A DNA stretch of 64,000 nucleotides from Mactra quadrangularis (taxonomy: Eukaryota; Mollusca; Bivalvia; Venerida; Mactridae): positions 19,804,011 to 19,868,010 of the forward strand of contig CM046297.1 of the NCBI GenBank assembly GCA_025267735.1. Direction: 5' to 3'. Below, one piece after another: positions 11,493-23,755 of this stretch. Position numbers and translations under genes: made by a program. A model generated the notes under the pieces. That model was not told the DNA's origin. It was given only the letters and a program-made list of their open reading frames with translations, and searched no databases. The stretch's first letter is position 1. Every line of letters begins with the position of its first letter.

Positions 11493-11797
11493 GTGTCCCC
11501 ATTCCTTTTCTAATAGTGTTAGAATAAGTTCATTTACTGTTGTGTACATGGAAATTTGAAACATGTAGAGCAAAAGCATGACAAAAAACATAAATTTGTG
11601 AACTGTTGGTGGCCATCTTAGATTTCATATAGCCTTGCAGGAATATGGTGATTAGAACATGGCATATATAGAAAACTGCTCTATATGTAGATTGACTTAC
11701 ATAATAACTGTAATATGCCAAGAAATAATTATGAATAAAAGGCCTTGGCTTTTTAAAAAAATATTTCTGTTATGGTATAAGATAAATGATTTATGAC

Positions 11798-12153
11798 CAG
11801 GGCTTGAATTTAACAATAATTTGGGCTTGTGAATTTTTTGCTAGTTGATTTTATTTCAACTTGCAAAATGAAAATAGCACCCACACTTTCTTCGGCAAAG
11901 CTTTTGACATATGAACACAGTCAGATTTTAAATCTCACCTCACTAAGTAATTAAAAAACATGTCACATATGGAAGAGCTATATGCTTAATTTTTCTGGCT
12001 CTTCTTATTTTGATTTGAGCCTCATTAGTTTAGACAGTACTACTTTTGCGTCAATTTCAATTTGCAAAAATTTGTGAGTTTAAATATAAGTTACTCTTAT
12101 TTTTCAGATTCCACTCGCATTTTGTTGGTATGCAAGCTTAAATTTGAGCCCTG
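11798..12153. mobile_element. Inverted-repeat element (~356 bp)
   Basis: The left end CAGGGCTTGAATTTAA and the right end TTAAATTTGAGCCCTG are inverted copies over 16 bp with one mismatch. The interior is AT-rich with no frame. A related terminus (AATTCGAGCCCTG / AATTCAAGCCCTG) occurs at 53139-53151 and 54568-54580. Confidence 0.5.
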
Positions 12154-12478
12154 TTTGAGATGAATCGCTTATATTATAACAATGTGATTCTAGGGAGATT
12201 ATATGGCTCTAGAGATAGAAAATGGTATTGTCGTACTCAAATATGATCTTGGTGTTGGTCAAACAAAGATTAATCATCCACATTATGTTGCTGGTGGACA
12301 ATGGTATCTAGTTATTGCCAGGAGGTAAGTTTTGTGTACTTCTTTGCAGTCAACACCAAACATTGTAAACCAATGGACAAATCCAGTAATATATAGGTTT
12401 ATTTAGATCTGCAGGTTTGAAGCACTGTCAGGCAAAAAAATTGATCTCATTCACACAGTTTTCAATTCATCGCAATCA

Positions 12479-13692
12479 CAGGGAATTGTCAAGTTACCTC
12501 CCTTTGATTTTTCAAACATACCTTTAATATACTTATATACAAGGGATACAACTGCATTTACTTGACCACATCATCTTGATTTATTATTTTGGGAATCTCA
12601 AAAAGTTCTGATGTCCTAGCGGCACTTTAACGGAAGATTAAATTGATTGAACATAACTCTATGAGCTATTAATATTAAATTTTTTATAGGGCAGACCGTT
12701 AATACGATTAAAGTTTCAAAAACATAAAAAACAGCACAAAAATCTCAACTCGGACAAGTTAGTGCACAGATGAAATCGACATTTCTCGAGGAAAATCATT
12801 TTATTTTCATATTTTAATATGGCATATTTACCCCAATAAAAGAAAATATGACAGAAAAACAATATTATTGAATAAAAATGTAATAGATATAACTCTCCAC
12901 CTTGAGAGAAACACTTGCGAGCCAAAAAAAAAGTGAAATTAAAAAACTCTATTTGATAATCAATGTTGTAGTCGGTATCCTCAATTTATTCAAGAAACTT
13001 GTATGAAACTTTTTGATTGGTTAATTTTGTAAACGAAAATCGCCAAGACTTCCGACTAATTGACTGAATCAAATTTGGAAGATTTCGACTTTTTCTTAGT
13101 ACTTTTGTTGTCTCGTTTGAAAGTAGGAAAAACCCTGTACGGTTAGTCGAATCAGAAATTGTTTAACTAATTAGATTATTATGTTTGTGACGTATTAGTG
13201 AAAATGGTTGTGAGAATAATTTTTTAAGGTTAAATCAGATAAAAAGTGTACATATATTCGTTTTGTTTCCTGTCTGGTTATTATTGGCACGATGTTTCAT
13301 ATTTTTATAACTAGTGAAGCGAGAAACACAATCTAATACGGAGTAAATCATGCTTGAATCGACGTAACATTGAAATTTTGTCTATTTTACTTCTGTTCAA
13401 CTGTGCTCTAACTTGTCCGAGCTGAGTTTTTGTACTGTTATGTATGTTATTGATAATCTAATGGTATTAATGATCTGCCCTTTGAAACATTTAACATTCA
13501 TAGTTCGAAGACATATGTTTAGTCTATTTAATCGTGTGGTAAAAGTGCTACCAGGGTATCAGTATTTTTTGTGAGCCACAAAATAATTGATCTAGATGAA
13601 TCGGTCTAGTAAACGCAGTTGTACCCCTTGTATATAAGTATATAAAAGGTATGTTTGAAAAATCAAAGGGAGGTAACTTGACAATTCCCTAT
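12479..13692. mobile_element. Non-autonomous DNA element with very long inverted arms
   Basis: The outer ends AGGGAATTGTCAAGTTACC (from 12480) and GGTAACTTGACAATTCCCT (to 13690) pair. Pairing continues inward through the CTCCCTTTGATTTTTCAAAC, ACTTATATACAAGG, GGGCAGA and AACTCGGACAAGTTAG segments. The arms therefore run roughly 12480-12765 and 13405-13690, around a ~640-bp AT-rich centre. No transposase frame was found. It sits inside an intron of the laminin remnant. Target duplications could not be defined with confidence. Confidence 0.75.
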
Positions 13693-14787
13693 GATCACAA
13701 TATGTAAAATGTCTCCAGTCTTGCAAGACTTGGTTTGGTCCAGTTAAATTTTGATCTTCACTGGACCTACTGTTTAGTAATAAACTGTTGAGTTCGAGTG
13801 ACTGGTTCTTTGGTTGTGGTTAAAACAGATATGTTCGGTTCATGGTATGGCTTAATTCCTTGGCTGCACTTAGACATCGTAGTTGGATATCTTAAGTTAG
13901 AAAATGAAACATTTTCTTTTGCCATTCTCTCGCTACCTTAGAGGATGTGGCAGAGTGGTTACAAAGTTGAAGTGGTAATCATCTTATAGCCAGCTCTGTG
14001 TTGGTATGAAACCAATCCGAAACCTACCCTGTTGCTTCTTTGAGCAAGAAACTTTGCACCAGTAGCTCAGTACTTGGAGGACCTGGAAGCGAACTCAAAG
14101 GGATTTATGTAAGTTGTAAGAACTTGTTTGACAATTGAGGTAAAACAAAATAATATAAACAAGTTTTCATTCACTGGCAAAGGTATAGTTATGCATTATT
14201 GTAGTTAAAACAATGAGCTGTTCAACTGACAACTGCAGTCAGACAGAAATAATATTGAAAAACGTGTGGAAGGAGAACACCACATAGCTATCAGGGTATC
14301 AACTATAGTTTCTATTCCCATTAACAACAATTGGTTGTATTTCTTGATCAATTGTATATTTTACTTTTTCTTTGAAACTCAGGTGTATTGTTCCAAGCAT
14401 CATTTTTTCTGAATGTTAATTTTCTGGAACTGTTTCAGTTAAATCAAATTAAATGCTGCTTGTTTCTATTGTTAATCATTTTATTCGTAATTTTCTTTGT
14501 TTTCTAGGCTTGGTAGAGGAGCAACATTGATAATAAATCAAGATCCATCTCTGCCACCATTAGAACCTGTGATTGATAGTGACAAAGGACTTGCTACAGT
14601 ATAAGAAATGAATCCTTGTACAATTAAGTGTTTTATGCTGGTGGATTACCTGATAATTCTATGGTAAGTTAGCCTAGGAAAACATCTAGTTTAGTGGACC
14701 CAAGAAGTCAATATAATATCCACAGGCACCACCATATGAGTAGGTGCACAAAGCAATTTTGTGGTTGAAAGGATAAATGCATACAAT

Positions 14788-15480
14788 CATACATATCCTG
14801 AGTTTATTTGTCATCTACTGCGGGTGTCCCAGATTCTGAGGTAGGCAGCAGGCGGCTTGAACGTCTTACACCAGCTCTCCTTCCATCCCTATTGTGTAGA
14901 CTGGTATTGCCCATACCACCTTCACTTAAATCGGCCTTGATGCAATCAGACTAAAATTTTCTAGGTCTTCCATGCACATCCATGTTCATGATGTTGTTGG
15001 TACAATTGTTACGAGAAGCATTGACAAACCACCTCAGGGGTTTGGTATGAAGAGCTACAATGTATGGCTATCTCTTAAATTCCTGATTTGGTGTACAGGG
15101 AATCAGTGGTGACATTATCATTAGGCTTAACACCCCACAATCCAATGGACCATGGCTCTATCATTACGATGTAATCGATGTAGGTCTGAAGTGGACGGCG
15201 CCCAGGATTCACTTCCATGATGGAGTGTAGACCGGACGCAGGCATTGAAGACTTCCACAAGTACAAAGAGATATATGTTTCTGTATATCTCTGATTGGTA
15301 GAAGCTTTCTAAATATTCCCAGGCTATACGACATCTGGTGATTATAGCGAGCTTGCCTCCACCAGCGCAAAGCATATCACCCAGGTACCAGAAACTTGGT
15401 TCAACATCAAGGACTGTTCCATCGACATCCACTTGTGTACAAGGTCTACCATCAATTGGACGATGGCTTATTTGCAGCCA
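14788..15480 (-). mobile_element. LINE reverse transcriptase fragment, 3' end
   Basis: On the minus strand from about 15480 the frame reads FWYLGDMLCAGGGKLAIITR, then FNACVRSTLHHGSESWAP, then LHRLHRNDRAMVHW. This is the part C-terminal to the catalytic domain of a non-LTR retrotransposon reverse transcriptase. A frameshift carries on as GVKPNDNVTTDSLY. Further on are GRPRKF*SDCIKADLSEGG and AGVRRSSRLLPTSESGTP, ending in a 3' TGATGACAAATAAA. Frameshifts and stops make it dead. It is inserted in a laminin-remnant intron, opposite in orientation. Confidence 0.8.
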
Positions 15481-16639
15481 TGTGTTTTTCTCGAAGCCAT
15501 GTGTTTTTTGTGTTTAAATGCAGCTAGTTTTCTGTTATTATGGGGACTGCCGCTCTACAGCCCTGCTGAAACATAAAAATGAATATCAAAAATCATTAAG
15601 AGTTATTGAAAATAATTTTATATGTTATAAACAATGTCTGAGCATTTGTAATAGTTTTCGGCCTCGTGCTGTATGATTACCCTTTAAAAAATAAAAGGTC
15701 CTGTATCATATTACTTATTTAATAACATGTGTGATTATATTTAATGTTATAGATCTCAGATAAAGTTACCACAGAATATTATGTTGGTGTGATGGAGAAT
15801 ATTAAGTTTGATGACACGCAAACAGGTTTATAGAACTTTGAAGATGCCACAGCTAACTATGTTGGTGCTAGAGAAAGGTACATATTTAAAGCTGAACTTA
15901 CTGATTTTTACTGGTGTATAAAGTTACAATAATTAAATTTCACCTGCATGGTGCAATTTTTCTAGGGCACACTTTGTTCACCTTTGTGTGTTAACATAGA
16001 TCTAATAGTAGTTTTAATCATAGATGCGATATCTTTAGTGTTAACAGAACTACATCATTTCATGATATTTAACTTTAAGAGGTTTGTACTCAACTTGAAC
16101 TTATGTTTTCATTTTTAGAAACAAACATGTTTGTCTTGTTCTCTTGAACCTTAGTCTTTTTAAACACTTCTTTTATATTTGTTTAAGATAAAAAGTATTC
16201 ATGTAAGATAGGCAAGCAGGGATCTCTTACTTGTTTCACATAAGTTATTTTTTTTTTTTTTAACATGACATAATATTATTTATGTTTTGTTTTTTCAGAA
16301 ATATACTGACAACTGTTGTCACAAATGGTTTCTGTTTTGATGGTTCTGGCTATGTTGTCCTTAATTAAGCTAAAACTGCATGTGGACCAGCTGTCAAGTC
16401 ACAGATTAGTTTAAGCTTTAAGACTTATCCTGAAGTTGATCTTTTGTTCTTTGCTGATGATGGAATGTGGGATTTTATTTCTATTGAACTGATGAATGGT
16501 GAAATATTATACCAGTTTGACCTTGGTGGATGTCGTGCACAGTTACAGTACCCCAAGAAAGTCAATGATGGAGAATGGCATGATGTCCATGTCAATAGAT
16601 TGAATAGAACAGGACACATGTATGTGGATCTTGAATCAT

Positions 16640-17652
16640 GTAAGTTGATATCTGTTTATAGTTTGACTTATCTAAATATTGTAGATACAGTAGAACAAGT
16701 AGGATGCATGTTATAGTGGGAGCCATGCTCATTTCTGCAAAAATTTGCACTTGCTTGGTGTTAATAGATTGCATGCCACCTGCTTGAAGTTGGATTGTGC
16801 TGAAATGGACTTACATGTACTATACAATATCATAAACTAGTCTTAACATGCATATGTTTAAACTTAACTAAATTGTTTTGAATAATGGTTACTTTTTATT
16901 TTAGTCTTTACATTGTATGTGATTGTAAAATAATAAAAATAATGTTCAAAGGTTTCTGAAGTCCATTGAATTACCAGATGTGTTTTATAACATTACATTA
17001 CAAGTTACAACTTTAATGAGAATAATTCTCATTACAGAATACAGTACATTGTACAAAGTATAACATGATTGCCTTATGAGGAATGCAGTCTATGAAATAA
17101 GTGGGTTTCTGGTTGCCAGGGACAACCACATGTCTAGTTTGAGCAACCAAAGATTTCTTAGGGCAACCAAAATTCTACAAGAGAGATAATGGTTGCTGCT
17201 AAATTGACCTGTTGGAGCAACCACTTTCATATTCTGATTTCGTAGACTGGGAATCATTTGGGCAACCATATATGGATTTTTTCGGACAATCGGACAAAAT
17301 GTGTTTGAATTATTGTAGTATGCATGTTAATTTTTATACCCCTGCTTCAAAGAAGAGGGGGGTATACTGTTTTACCCTTGTCCGTCCGTCCGTTACAAAA
17401 TTTCGGTTGCAGTTTTTCTCAGCAACTATAAATGCAGCAGCCTAATACTTTGCATATTGCTTCAACCCATAGTCCTATGTGGTTTAATGCTATTTCATGC
17501 TCCTTGCTCATCTACTTCCTGTTTGTTGCATATTTTAGATTTTGCCAGGTATCACCTAGTGAGCATTAGCTCACAGATTTACTTGTTTAATCCTTTTGAT
17601 GTAAGACTTAAGTTCTATTATTATAATTATATCTTATTTATATGTATTACAG
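16640..17652. repeat. Intronic or intergenic DNA with two repeat fragments
   Basis: No exon is seen. At 17105-17290 there is a block with repeated GGTTGC/GCAACCA motifs; a related, inverted block lies at 46835-46975. At 17335-17415 there is a fragment starting TACCCCTGCTTCAAAGAAG with GGGGGGTATACTG and a TCCGTCCGTCCGT run, an interspersed-repeat style similar to that at 7831. Confidence 0.45.
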
Positions 17653-18474
17653 GTGGTCATGTATGCTCCTGAAGATGTGGCAGAAAAAAGACACTTATAC
17701 TAACTTGGGTCCACGTTTACAACAAAATCGAATTGTAATCCATGAAGATTTTATACGAGCAACAATGGACAGGTTAAAGGTGGGTTTATTTCTGTACTTT
17801 TGTTCATTAGATGCAAAATTTAATTTAATAATCATTATGTGTTCTTGGCTTATTAACCAATTGAATGCTTGCATGGAGCATTGTTTTTACAAGAGCTATG
17901 CCCAGTCATGAAAGTGTTAAGTCAATGAAGTTAAATCAGTGAAGTGAAACTTGATCTTCAACCTAAATTGATGATTATTTAAAATTTGGTTTCATGTTGC
18001 ATTCTCAACAATTTTGGCAGTCAGTCTGTCTATGCTATGTCAATGTGCAGGCTTTGATTTCAGAAACTGATGTTTTGTAAGATACTAAGAACATATCTTG
18101 ACCAGGCTGACAGCTGCCCTACATGTACTTGATACAGAGGTAGATGATTATTTTATATAAAGTGATGCTCAATTGATTTGTGAAAATTAAGTTGTGTATA
18201 AGTGAGTCATTATCTCCATGTTATTTTATTATATTACTTTCAGGCATTGTTTGATACTATATCAATATTGGAGGAAGATACAGAGATGCAAGAGACATCT
18301 ACAATGATACCAGTATTAAATGTTCTTAAAGAATATGTTAATGGATGTGATTAATTACTTGGTGAAGAAAGATCTATATTTCCTCTCAGTCAGTAAGCAG
18401 GAGTGAAATAGTTCTTGTTAAAGCTGTGACTGATCGTGAAACACTAATAACTGGTTCCATGAGCAGACAGGAGT
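17653..18474 (+). pseudogene. Two exon-like segments of an unidentified gene, decayed
   Basis: Segment 1 (17653-17779) lies between TATTACAG and GGTGGG. One frame reads [16 protein letters not shown] and another continues [26 protein letters not shown], so a frameshift probably splits the original. Segment 2 starts after CAG at 18244 and joins in phase: ALFDTISILEEDTEM, then IPVLNVLKEYVNGCD, then TAA, then LLGEERSIFPLS. Downstream, in another frame, come IVLVKAVTDRETLITGSMSR and QES before a GTATATC donor-like site. The amino-acid texture (acidic and helical, conserved-looking) suggests true coding ancestry, but I do not recognise the family. It is not laminin: LG2 does not continue here. Confidence 0.5.
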
Positions 18475-18889
18475 CAGGTATATCTGGACCTTAAACTTAG
18501 TGAAGGCTGTATATTGTGACATTTTTACTCTATTACGTAAATTAGAATTATGCTTGAAAGCTACTTGTAGAAGCTTATACAAAGTAACTGTGAAAGAAGG
18601 TGGAATGGAGCTCCCATTTTGTGAGTATGTATATTTATTACTATGTATACATTATTTAACTTACAAGACAAAGATCCAATGGTTATACAATATGTATGAC
18701 ATTTGATGTTATACGTGATTACATGTATATGTATAAATTAGTTTTTTAGACATGGCAGGTTATTGTTCTTTTAATTTGTACTCCTCTGTTTATGGGGGAA
18801 ACACATGTTCACACTATGATGTAGCAGTTTCATGTATTTTTTGCTGGATTTTTTAACTGAAGAGTTTAAGTTGGTATTAGAGTCTTCTA
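18475..18889. other. Possible further decayed exon, otherwise nothing
   Basis: An open stretch at 18528-18618 reads LLRKLELCLKATCRSLYKV and then VKEGGMELPF before GTGAGTA. It could be another exon of the preceding unidentified gene, but the acceptor side is unclear. The rest is AT-rich. Confidence 0.3.
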
Positions 18890-19160
18890 ATTGTTGGGTA
18901 TCTCTGCCATTTGTGGTTAGATGTTTATTAAATTCATACAATGATTACATACCATCTGTTGAAACAGTTGAACAGTAACCGCAACTAAACTTAGCTTAAT
19001 TATGGATTATTTCCTATTGTAATTTTTATGTTAGATTTTTCAAATTATTGGGTATCTCTGCCATGTATGGTTAGAAATTCCATGCAATGATTACACACCC
19101 TCTGTTGAAATGAATTAGACAGTAATTTCAACTCTACCTGTCTTAATTATGGATTATTCC
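18890..19160 (+). repeat. Interspersed repeat family C, two overlapping partial copies
   Basis: The motif GGGTATCTCTGCCAT..TGGTTAG followed by ATGATTACA..CC(A/C)TCTGTTGAAA and TTAATTATGGATTATT occurs at 18896-19035 and again at 19050-19165. Related copies are at 21310-21530 and 35765-35960 (plus) and 49005-49175, 52965-53115 and 54945-55155 (minus). Confidence 0.55.
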
Positions 19161-19337
19161 CCTTTGTTATTTTGGCATTTCTTGATTAATGAAGAATACC
19201 AGATTAATATTTTGGTGCTTTTTGAGTTTGAGACCAAAGGCATCAGTGTTTACTTGGTACTTAGTGTTAACATCATGATCTCTTAACCTCTCTGCTGTGA
19301 ATTTGATTCTGGCTCAGATCATTTCATTTACAAGGTT

Positions 19338-19752
19338 ATTTGACCCTGATTGAAGTATAAGCAGTAGTCAAGCAGCCCAGTGGCTGCAGGCTTTCAGATA
19401 GCTGCTTATATGTTCCTTTGGGAGGTTAAAAGTTTTTTTTAGATATTTTTTTCAGGACAACATGTGGATTAACATAAAAACAGTTTAGTGACTCTGATTG
19501 AATTATAAGCAGTAGTCAAGCAGCCCAGTGGCTGCAGGCTTTCAGATAGCTGCTTATATATTCTTTTGGAAGGTTCAAAGTTTTTTTTATTTAGGAGATT
19601 TTATTACTGATAACATGCCAAGTTACATCAGAAAAGGTTTAGTTACTCTGATTGAATTGTAAGCAGTAGTCAAGCAGTCCAGCGGCTGCAGGCTTTCAGA
19701 TAGCTGCTTACATATTCTTTTGGGAGGTTCATCGTTTTTTTATTTAGGAGTT
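19338..19752 (+). repeat. Three tandem copies of a ~150-bp unit
   Basis: Units begin with CTGATTGAA(G/T)TATAAGCAG near 19345, 19495 and 19648. Each carries AAGCAGCCCAGTGGCTGCAG and ATAGCTGCTTATAT, then a T-rich tract. AAGCAGC and GCTGCTT pair within each unit. Confidence 0.75.
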
Positions 19753-19759
19753 ATTTTTA

Positions 19760-21300
19760 TATCATTTTAGTGTATCTGATGCATATTTATCAAATTCACA
19801 GTGGAGAGGGTTGGAAGATTATGAAACTGCAGTTTTGCCCAGTTAACCACCCTAAGTACTAATATGGTATCTTTCATGATGATATAGCAACTTCATTGAA
19901 GAATCGAGCTTGTAATAAATAAGGCTTATGTGAACTGAAAGGCTGATTTCATTATACTATTTGTATTAATGATTTTGTGTCTGGCCAAATAATCTGATTC
20001 TGATAGAGTATGTATCTGATAATTTAGAATTAGTATTTTATATACTACAGTTGCCCATTTCATGTGGTTAATTCAGTTCAGGTTATCTCCCTTGTATAGG
20101 ATATACAATATTATCTATTCAGTTTATTATACTCAGCATTACACAATATATAATTTAACCTCGATCAGAAATGATGTGAAGGTACCATATCAATTTAGAT
20201 GTATACTTAACATTTTGGTCAAATTGTACTCATAGAACAGGTTTTTACATTATCTAGAGTTTTTTCTGAACTTCTTTGTATTGGCTTAAGTTTTTATGAC
20301 TTTGGTGATTACAATGATAATAGAGGCAATTGACTTCTTCCCTTGTTCTGGTCACCTAGAGATTGTAATTGTTGGTGTTAATGTTGGTAGAGATTGGTAG
20401 CTCTATGATATTCTAATACATATGTAATGTATGTATTGGAGCATCATTGAGCTGGCATACTGTGCCTGTAAGTTCAAGCACTGGTATAGGGTGCAAATTA
20501 TATAACTTACAAGAACACCTCATGGATCTCAAACAGTGAACAGTAGGTTTTACACTTCCCAAGGAGGTATATTTATGGTCAGCAATTACTTAGAGCTCAC
20601 TAACTAAGTTAAAGCATTTTGCTTTACTTTAGATTAGAACTTTGTTTTTGTCTTTCACCTACAAAGTCATAGACTGTAGTCATTGTTTTTGGGGCTTATG
20701 TATTTACAAAAAGTAGGCATTCAAATTATTGAGTTACTGAGTAACTGCTCAACTGTCATTTCAACAGATGTTAATGAATAATACTTCAGGATTTTAAAAC
20801 TTAAGTTTGTTATTAAGTTTTATGGAACATTTAATGCAGCATATTATTTTTCACCTGTAGCTTGTTTCCTCATGAAACCAAATAATTTTTTTGCTCAGTG
20901 CATAGGGTGTATATTACTCACTTGTTTTTTATATAGATAATATTAGATTTTTTTTCTGAATATAGTCGGACCTTACTTTTTGTGAAATTAGACTAGTTTT
21001 GTATCTACACTGGGTTAAATTTTTGTTGAGCATTTTTCAAGTATTTCAAATTGAAAGTAGTCTTAAACCGATAGAATTTGATTGTCAATATTTAAAACAA
21101 TAGTTTTGATCACAAGCTTTTAAAGATGAAGTCATGTGTTAAAATTAACTGTCAAAGATTTGTAATTTAGCTCAGTGAATGAACATTGCCTAACTAACCA
21201 GATTTTTCTTGAAAAATATTCAACTAATGGTTTGCCAAAACACAGACGGCAGATGGGCGGCGGGGGGGGGGGGTGTTGATAATTGTGTCTCGTGTTGTTA
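19760..21300. other. No gene seen
   Basis: AT-rich DNA without convincing exons. A run of about 14 G follows CGGC near 21258-21271. Confidence 0.4.
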
Positions 21301-21304
21301 ACTA

Positions 21305-21530
21305 ATACATTAAAGTTTTCAATTTACCATATATTTCTGCAATTTATTGTCAGATCTTTAAGTTTGTTGAAACTTAATTCTACGATAACTTATAATGTGA
21401 TGTACTGAATTAGAAAATAACCGCATCTCTACCTGGCTTTATTTAGGAATATTTCCCTTTGTAATTTTTGTGTTTAATTTTTAAAATTCAGCTTAAATGT
21501 GGTTTCCACATTACATTTCTTGTTTCTATT
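21305..21530 (+). repeat. Interspersed repeat family C copy
   Basis: The segments TTTACCATATATTTCTGCAA, TTATTGTCAGATCTTTAAG and TTAAATGTGGTTTCCACATT correspond in order to those at 35765-35960. Confidence 0.55.
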
Positions 21531-21789
21531 TTGTATGAAGAGGAGCGAATTTTAAACATATAACGATTCATATCCAATACTTTTGCTGTCTTAAGCTGTG
21601 TAATGAAACTAATTTATACAAAACGATGAACATACTGCAATATATGGAAAAAATTGTTATAGAAAAAGTAGCAGTGTAATAAATATTAATGATGGTGACA
21701 ATGATGTTGGGAAAATAATTAGAATTTTGTAATGTAATCAAGATCATAGTAAAATTATGACAGCCTTTATTTTAACCCTCTGTTCAACA

Positions 21790-22795
21790 GTTGCTGACTT
21801 ATGATTTCAAAACTGTGAAAATTTCATATCTTTTATAATGGGCTAGTTAAAATTTGACTCCTTGCTTTTTTCATATATCTTATAATGGGACTAGTTCAAA
21901 TTTAAAGTCTTTGCTATTTTCATAAATCTTATAATGGGGCTAGTTGAAAATTTGACTCCTTGCTATTTTTTCATATCTTATAATGAGCTAGCTAAAAATT
22001 TGCCTAATTACTATTTTCTCATATCTTATAATTGGCTAGTTAAAAATTTGACTAATTACTATTTTCTCATATCTTATAATGAGCTAGTTAAAAATTTGAC
22101 TCCTTGCTATTTTCTCATATCTTATAATTGGCTAGTTAAAAATTTGACTTCTTGCTATTTTCATGTATCCAAAAATAGGGCTGGTTAATAATTTGGCCAC
22201 TTGCTATTTTCAAATCTCTTACAATGGGACTGGTTGAAAATTTGACTCATTGCTATTTTCATTTATATATATTATATCTTATATTGGGGCTAGTTAAAAA
22301 TTTGGCTAATTTCTTATATCTTATAATGAGCTAGTTGAAATTTAACTTCTTGCTATTTTATATATCTTATAATTGGCTAGTTGAAATTTGACTCCTTGCT
22401 ATTTTCATATACTTTAGAATGGGGCTAGTTGAAAATTTGACTCCTTGCTATTTTCATATATCTTAGAATGATGCTGGTTGAAAATTTGACTCATTGCCAT
22501 TTTCAAATATCTTATAATGGGACTGGTTGAAAATTGGACTCCTTGCTATTTTCATATATCTTAGAATGATGCTGGTTGAAAATTTGACTCATTGCTATTT
22601 TCAAATCTCTTTTAATGGGGCTGGTTGAAAATTTGAATTCCTTGCTATTTTCATATATCTTAGAATGAATCTAGTTAAAGTTTGACTCCTTGCTATTTTA
22701 ATGTATCTTATAATGGGGATAGTAGAAAATGTGTCCCCTTGCTTATTTTATACATCTTAAATTGGGGCTAGTTGAAAATTTTACTAATTACTGTT
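21790..22795 (+). repeat. ~55-bp tandem repeat, about 18 units
   Basis: The unit is approximately ATATCTTATAATGGGGCTAG followed by TTGAAAATTTGACTCCTTGC and TATTTTCAT. Units vary in length and sequence, so this is an old, diverged array. An 84-codon open frame inside it (FLISYNELVKNLT repeated) merely reflects the repeat. Confidence 0.85.
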
Positions 22796-23755
22796 AACTA
22801 ATTTAAATGAAGCAAGTGCTTGTATTGATTTTGATGAATTGTGTGGTTATTGACAATTACAACCACAAAATGATTGATCAAAACATTTTCTTACAAATAT
22901 TGAACAACACCACCTAAAACTCATAAGACTTACATGAAGTTACAGATATGAACTATAAAAAGGTTGTGTTTATTCTAAGATGTTGTAATAGAACTTTCCC
23001 ACTTAATGTTCAACTGTCTCACATGCAGTATAATGTTCTGTTAACATTGAACCATATTTTGCAATATATATGTATTCTGAGGTTTACCTTGTTATAGACA
23101 AATGCATATCATCTTATTTAAGGAAAGGATATAGTTTATTCTTGTAAACCAGACAGTGTACAGTTGGTTTTGAAAAATGATGGATTCATGAAGTACAATG
23201 GATGCTCTTATTTTATTTTAGGATAATTTTCTCTAAAATTACAACAATTACACTGAATTTCTGTGTCAGGGTAAAACCTCCTGTGTATGTGTTGTAAATG
23301 TTTGAATGGACCAAATGGCTTACAATAACAAAACTTAAGATGAAGTTTTGAAAATAACACAGCTCAGTTTTGATAAGGATTTTGTTCTTTTCTGTTCAAA
23401 ATACTGAATTAAACTGGAACCAAGATGAAACGTACTTATGGAATATTTTTAGCTAACTTCTAGGGCTATCCTTCATTGCTGGGGTGTTGGTGTCAGCAGT
23501 AACAAAGCCTAAGGTGTTGATGTAACCTTTCTTGGTTAAGTTTTTAGATGCAATTTTTTTATATCTTTGAAACTACTGAAGGGGTTCTCTTGAAACTTCA
23601 CACATGTTTACAGGGTTATGATTGAATGTCATATACTGAGCTGTATAACTGTAGCATGACTATTGAATGGATTATGTCCCTTTGTATCAAGAAATGTATT
23701 AGTAAAGTTTTTCAGTGCATCATTTTTATCTTTATACACAACGGTTTCGAAAAAA
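22796..23755. other. No gene seen
   Basis: AT-rich sequence. No exon, RNA gene or clear repeat was recognised. Confidence 0.4.

Larger units (their letters stand above)
9205..16639 (+). pseudogene. Laminin alpha chain pseudogene (coiled coil, LG1, start of LG2)
   Basis: These are remnants of a laminin alpha subunit, the basement-membrane chain whose C-terminal LG domains bind cell receptors. Exons are 9205-9390 (open; coiled coil, ISQAIEQ), 10435-10592 (coiled coil, frame-shifted before IAIARDQAN), 11005-11147 (start of LG1: VGVDFLSNTSVTLHNPP, FFKTSSENCLLLYAGS), 12194-12324 (DYMALEIENGIVVLKYDLG), 14508-14663 (in-frame TAA, then a frameshift before FYAGGLPDNSM), 15753-15877 (YYVGVMENIKFDDTQTGL followed by TAG where laminins have Trp) and 16299-16639 (one TAA, then LG2: LFFADDGMWDFISIEL, NDGEWHDVHVNRL). 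The 9205, 10435, 12194, 14508, 15753 and 16299 exons keep AG/GT borders; the donor of the 11005 exon is unclear. No exon for the N-terminal domains or for LG3-LG5 is present. Several independent lesions argue for a dead copy. Confidence 0.85.

Noticed and set aside
3490..16639. Sequencing or assembly errors as the cause of all stops in the SEC24 and laminin exons
   Set aside because: Not the favoured reading: the La gene in the same window has 1,167 coding bases with no lesion, and several lesions are substitutions or multi-base indels. Read-level data could still overturn this for single-base cases.
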